From: Sparassis latifolia
Taxonomy: Eukaryota; Basidiomycota; Agaricomycetes; Polyporales; Sparassidaceae
NCBI GenBank assembly: GCA_018466975.1
Contig: CM031561.1
Location: 2,790,001 to 2,854,000 of the forward strand
Direction: 5' to 3'
Length of the DNA stretch: 64,000 nt
Position numbers and translations under genes: made by a program. Numbering within the stretch: position 1 is the stretch's first letter; every line of letters begins with the position of its first letter. The notes beneath the pieces were generated by a model, which saw only the letters and a program-made list of their open reading frames with translations, did no database searches and was not told where the DNA came from. Below are positions 59,475-64,000 of the stretch, piece by piece.

Positions 59475-60828
59475 ATGAGTGATCTGTCACCCATGCCACT
59501 GACCGATCAGATAGCAGGAGTCTTGGAGCTCATGTTCCGCTGGAAGCTGCATCTGGCCACTCATGCAGCCCATTCTGCACCATCCATAGAAGTGTCTCCG
59601 TCCATGCCATCTGCCCTCCTATTGGAGTGCAATGGCATTGCAGATGCTCTTGTGAAGGTCATCCGTAATCCTGGTAGTCATTAGTCTTGCCGCAGGTCTG
59701 ATCACACTGATCATGCCATTGTAATAGTAAGGCTGCAGTGGGACATTGATAGATATTGTGACAGCCTTTCGATTCAGCTCACGGGGCAGAATGAAGTCCT
59801 CGAGGCAGAACTGAAACTGAAGTGGCCTCCTCCATTTGGTGAGAGCGAAATACGCATAGACCAGCCGGCCACCCTCGTGGACATGCACGGACGCATCTTG
59901 GCTTGGATACTTCCAAGAGTGTTGATATCAGACTGCCAGGTGAGTGGCTTGCCCAGCCTTGCGCTGTGATCTGACAAATTTGTCAGACGAAGATGCTCCA
60001 AGCGACCAGGGCCCTACACCCAGCAATAGCAGCCAGTAAGCCTTCCAGCACCACCGCCAGTTGGCGACACAACCCGTTGTACTTCTTGCCTCCTGAGGAG
60101 TGTGCCCAATTCCCAGCGGGCTCCTTGTGTCTCTCGCCAGGTTGGTTCCAACAAGTAAGAGAGGTGGGTCTCCTCGCCACACCATTTGCCTTGCATCTGA
60201 ACAGGCTTTGCAGCATATGGAGTCTGGGAGGCTGGAGACCTCCGCCAGCCTGAAGCTTGAGGGCGGAAGAAGTTGGCTGCATGATATTCATGACTCCTCC
60301 ACATTGCGGGGTGCCATCCTGGCCGTCGTTCACCCAACACTATATGCTGCAGGACGCCAGTGCTTGGGTTTGATTCAGCAAGATCCAGAATTGCGAGAGA
60401 TGACACTGAACTGGTCGTCACCATTCAATGTGCTCCAGGTGATCGCCAACCGGGAAACCCCTTTACACCGAGATAGCAAGACAAGATACACCTTCTATGA
60501 CCTGTTGGCGATGTTGGGCAACTACACTTGCACGTGGTTGAACTTCCCCGCCATGCATGTCGCCATCGATTATAGTCCTGGAACTGTTGTAGCCTTCTGC
60601 GGAAAGGCGATTCATCATGGTGTCACTCGAGCAGATGGCGAAAGGCTCGTCTATGCATACTTCATGCGAGAGGGCATCCAGAACAGGCTGGGCATTCCGG
60701 TGCCCCACTGGATGCAAGCTTCATATTACGCCTCACACATTGGCATGTGCACAGTTCATCACCGAGTCTGCATTTCTAACTCAGAACAGGTCCTAACTGG
60801 CTCGCTTATTAGAGGGACATCATGCTAA
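59475..60828 (+). CDS. TET/JBP-family 2-oxoglutarate/Fe(II) dioxygenase, intact frame
   Basis: Four exons (59475-59673, 59728-59939, 59987-60163, 60205-60828), introns of 54, 47 and 41 nt, 403 residues, no stop or shift. The fold is read from DMHGRILAWILPRVL (about residue 120), SWRHNPLYF and LCLSPGWFQQ, then NRETPLHRDSK with the iron-binding HxD (His284, Asp286), YSPGTVVAFCGKAIHHGV with the distal His (about 333-334), and an Arg soon after (DGERLVYAYFMRE) for 2-oxoglutarate. This matches the fungal TET/JBP enzymes, relatives of those that oxidise 5-methylcytosine in DNA. Such genes are known to be carried next to KDZ transposases, as here, 640 bp upstream in the same direction. The start is the first in-frame ATG; the first donor (GTAGTC) is weak. 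Nuclear action and the base modified are inferred. Confidence 0.85.
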
Positions 60829-61466
60829 AGACTGATGGTGACGAGAACACTATGCAGGGGATGGAGAGTGTCGATGGCAGCTTCATTGGCAGGACAAAGT
60901 TGGCAGAGGTGATGGCGAAATGTATGGAGTCGAGAAGTTCCGAATGCTAGCTGAAGGTTGGCAGCGGTGATGGCGGTGGCGCTGGCGAGCGCGCGGTATG
61001 AGTGCATTTCACATCTCGACAGTGTTCAGCTCAAGGTGTAGTTATCACTGATGGCAGCATATGGTTGGCGGACCTCGAAGTTGGCGGAGGTGGTGGTGAA
61101 ATGTATTCAGTCAAGAAGTTGTGAGTGCTAGTGGGGCAGATGGTGGCAGTGTTGGCAAGCACGCGGTGCAAGTGCAAGTTTCCCATTTGTAAATTATGCT
61201 ACTCCGAGTCAATGTAAAGTTAGCACTGAGGGTGACATATGATTGGCGGACCTCTTGTGAACATGGCATCCTTATCTCCATAACGCCGATATGGTGCCTA
61301 AAGAGACCACAAGGTGATAGGGCCCAGGCATTGCAGCCATTTGTAACCACATTCTTGATGGGTAGTCTGGTGGGCAGCAAGGCCATGTGTGATTTGCATG
61401 TGTTGTACGATAGGGACACAATGCTCATCAATGGATTTGGAATATGACTCCCCACTGATCTGAACC
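60829..61466. repeat. Spacer between TET/JBP and KDZ with a 183-bp duplication
   Basis: Two diverged copies of about 183 bp: GTTGGCAGAGGTGATGGCGA at about 60898 and GTTGGCGGAGGTGGTGGTGA at about 61081, each followed by AAATGTAT...AAGTT and, later, TTGGCGGACCTC. This would be the 3' end of the first gene and the promoter of the second. No gene seen. Confidence 0.6.
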
Positions 61467-64000
61467 ATGAGCAGATGCAACAAAAGCAGGCTCGTTGTAG
61501 ACCTAGATGATGAGGTTGAGTTTGTGACCAAGGTAGCTAAGCAGACCACTAGGGGAGTGCGCTATGTGGATGTACCTTTGCCCATGCCCATGGGTTCAAA
61601 TGCCCCATCACCTTTGAAAAGTCCATCAAAGGCTCCTGCTTCAGGCTCCTTGTTTAACTTGGATAATGGTGATGTCCTGGGCAACATAGGTGTACCAATT
61701 CAGCTGGATCCGGCGGCTCAAAAGACAAAGGTGGGCACTCCCGCCATGACCATCTGATGGTCTGACCATGCACGATAGACCCAGAATGACTTCATGAGGG
61801 ACTGGATACCCCATTGTGATGACTATCTTCATGCCATTGTCGAGATGGAAGCTCCACCTGAGCCCAGAAACTGTGCAAAATGCAAGGTTGGTGAGGGACA
61901 GTGGCGATGCCTGGACTGTATGGGCAGACCACTCACCTGTACCGACTGCTGTCGTAACAGCCATCGGTGTGCTCCTTTTCATCGGATAGAGCATTGGCAG
62001 GGTCAGTATTTTGAGCTGGCATCACTGTATCGGGTCGGCATCTGCATCCATTTGGGCCATGACAGAGATCCCTGCCCTCTGGGTGCCTTCACAGCACATA
62101 ACAACCCTGCACGGTGGTGGCCCGAGGTCCAATTTCTGGAATGCCTCCAATGAAGACCTAAATGCACATGATGGCGAGGTTCCATTCAACTTTGCACTGC
62201 TGGCAGGTGCCCTTGATGGTGAAGCAAGGCAAACCGACGATGCTTCCGATTCCACTTGAGAGGAAGATGTGCCACCAGTGCTCTCCTGGCCACCTCGCCG
62301 TGATAGTTATGGGAATCGCATCATGGTCATTGTCAACATCTCTGGCATTCACCATATCGGCATTGACTGGTGCCAGTGTGAGATGGGGGTGGAGCGTGAC
62401 ATGCAGCTTCTTCAAATGGGACTTTACCCTGGTGCCATCAAGGATCCCCATACCGCCTTCACATTCGCCATTCTTGACGATTTCCTTCTGGAGAACAAGG
62501 AGTGCAAGATGGCAGCATTGAACTACTACAGCAAGCTCAAATGGGTCACGAGCAATGCCTTTCCTGGCACCATTCCCATAAGTGTTCACATGCATTCCCA
62601 TGGTCCAACTGTTCATGCCAGTTCCTCGCCAGGACCGTTATCGTGAGCTGATGTGAGTGTCCTGCCAATGGCGCCAACTCAAATATTGCAAGTGGCACAG
62701 CTTCTCACACGATGCCCTCCATCCTGTGGAGAAGGATGGCCTCGCCATCTTTTGTCCCACCTGTCCCCAGCCTGGGCTCAACCTGCCTTTCAATTGGCAA
62801 GCGGATCCAGTCTAGTGGAAGTTCAAATGCGGCTTCATCATGGATGGCAATTTCAGTGCAAAGCACATGAAGATGAAGCACCCCGAGGAGGACATCACCC
62901 TCAGTGATGGCCAGGCATTCATGGTCTTCCAAGAGGATTACAAGGCTCATCTGGCGGTGGCCATGGAGTCGCATCAGGTGCATGTCTGGCTGCACATTTT
63001 TCTTCTGCCCTTGACTCCTAAGCCCACCAGCGCTCCACTTGTCACGAGCACCGCACTGTCAATCAGGCCAATGTGGATCGTGCCAACCTCGATGCCACAG
63101 GAATCGGGGCCACTGCTTGCACCAGACATGGTTTCTTCATCCCTCATACTGTCGTCGATTTCCAGAAGGGAGAAAGGTTTGCATATGTCTCTTGTTATGA
63201 TCCATTCTCACCGATGCACCCTCTGCAGACAAATGAATATGGATTACTCTCTCAGCAATGCACTCCTGACCCTCACTGGTATCACCCTCATCCTCATCAT
63301 ATATGACATCATGTGCCAGTATGGCGTCCATGTCTGCAAACAATTCCGCCACAGCACCTATCTGAGGATGCTCTTTGAGCTCAAGATAGACCAAGGCATT
63401 GGCTTGTTTCATGTGCACGGACACCAAGATTGCTGCTTTCAATGGTTCTCACCCAACTTTATAGTTGGCACTGGTATGGTCGATGGCGAGGTCATCGAGA
63501 CCCTGTGGGTGCCGACAAACGAGGTCTCAGGCAGTACCAGGGGCATGACCGGAGCTCACCGCCAAGAAGTCCTTGACGATCACATGAATGACTCCAACTG
63601 GAAGAAGACGACTCGCATGGGTGAGCCTGGTTCCTCCTTCCCTATTTGCCACCTGCTTTATGCTGCCTACAGTGCCAAACTTGATGACGAAGTGGAAACG
63701 CATGCTCCTGGGCTTCCCACGAAGCAAGGAGTCCTTTGAAGCTTTATCTGCATCCACAGATGAGGAGGTCCTTGAGGCATGGCAGAAGGAGTATGCCACT
63801 GAAGCCACATCCTCGCCCTGGACATTGAGGATGAAATGGTGGACCATGCAAATGCGCTTTGAGTCAGGGTTCACTGGGGTGTATGCATATTCATGTTTGC
63901 TATATCAGTGTAGTGATCATCATGTATGTAATTCCTACTCACCAATATCACATTTGGTGAAGTGACCTCCATCCTCGACTAAGGGCTTCATCTCGGCATG
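61467..64000 (+). pseudogene. KDZ-superfamily transposase with CxC2 domain, 3' end beyond the window
   Basis: Exons 61467-61730, 61779-62082, 62261-62581, 62622-62977, 63031-63176, 63229-63620 and 63673 onward; introns mostly 40-53 nt, plus one of 178 nt (62083-62260) with a poor acceptor that could instead be a frameshift. The CxC2 zinc region reads NCAKCKVGEGQWRCLDCMGR, TDCC...PFHRI, IHLGHDRDPCP and ISGIHHIGIDWCQC. The core reads DDFLLENKECKMAALNYYSK, DRYRELM, FCPTCPQPGLNLP, MDGNFSAKHMKMKHPEE, DFQKGER, IIYDIMCQYGVH, LFHVHGHQDCCF and GEVIETLWVPTNEVSGSTRG. Likely catalytic acids are Asp at 62843, Asp at 63305 and Glu at 63497. TGA (62654-62656) and TAG (62813-62815) interrupt it where Arg and Gln are expected. 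KDZ enzymes mobilise large DNA transposons; this copy is probably recently dead. Confidence 0.85.

Noticed and set aside
62083..62260. Frameshift plus stop in the CxC2 region of the KDZ gene
   Set aside because: A 178-nt intron with matching phase joins the two halves at the expected place, so a frameshift is not required, although the acceptor is poor.

Overview
The window looks like one contig from a transposon-rich basidiomycete, most likely an agaricomycete. The evidence is the short introns (about 40-75 nt, GT...AG, several with a CTGAC/CTAAC branch motif), a chromodomain Ty3/gypsy element, a PIF1 helicase fused to a ubiquitin-hydrolase-like domain, and a KDZ transposase beside a TET/JBP dioxygenase, a pairing known from mushroom-forming fungi. 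I cannot name the genus. Intact host genes are confined to the first 1.35 kb.

Layout. 1-1.35 kb: the 3' end of NMD3 (+) convergent with a four-exon short-chain dehydrogenase (-). 2.5-13.2 kb: satellite arrays of four sequence types (A-D), containing duplicated blocks and ending at a 100-N assembly gap. 13.3-16.7 kb: the 3' half of a Ty3/gypsy element with extra small ORFs between pol and the LTR. 16.7-22.5 kb: a decaying block holding exons of an FMN-dependent (cytochrome b2-like) dehydrogenase, an unidentified gene and a Ras GTPase. 22.5-28.1 kb: AT-rich DNA with a 1.6-kb palindrome and a minisatellite. 28.1-38.1 kb: a minus-strand PIF1-helicase/UCH gene cut into three pieces by a 7.0-kb palindromic element (E1) and a solo LTR. 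38.1-57.6 kb: large low-complexity genes, two with identically spaced Zn2Cys6 clusters, interrupted or flanked by palindromic elements E2 (42.1-43.6 kb) and E3 (48.2-54.7 kb). 57.9-59.1 kb: palindromic element E4. 59.5-64 kb: the TET/JBP gene, then a CxC2-KDZ transposase running off the right edge.

Main points. (1) The TET/JBP-KDZ pair, with an intact TET/JBP frame and a KDZ gene carrying only two nonsense codons in view. (2) Four otherwise different palindromic elements share a terminal pattern (CA, six variable bases, TCAGYY) and 7-bp target duplications. Two of them split genes whose reading frame rejoins exactly when the element and one duplication are removed. Two carry outward-facing tRNA-like Pol III boxes. 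(3) Most disabling mutations from 17 kb onward are of C-to-T/G-to-A type, as expected from methylation- or RIP-like decay.

All calls rest on reading the sequence and on remembered family motifs; no database search was run.
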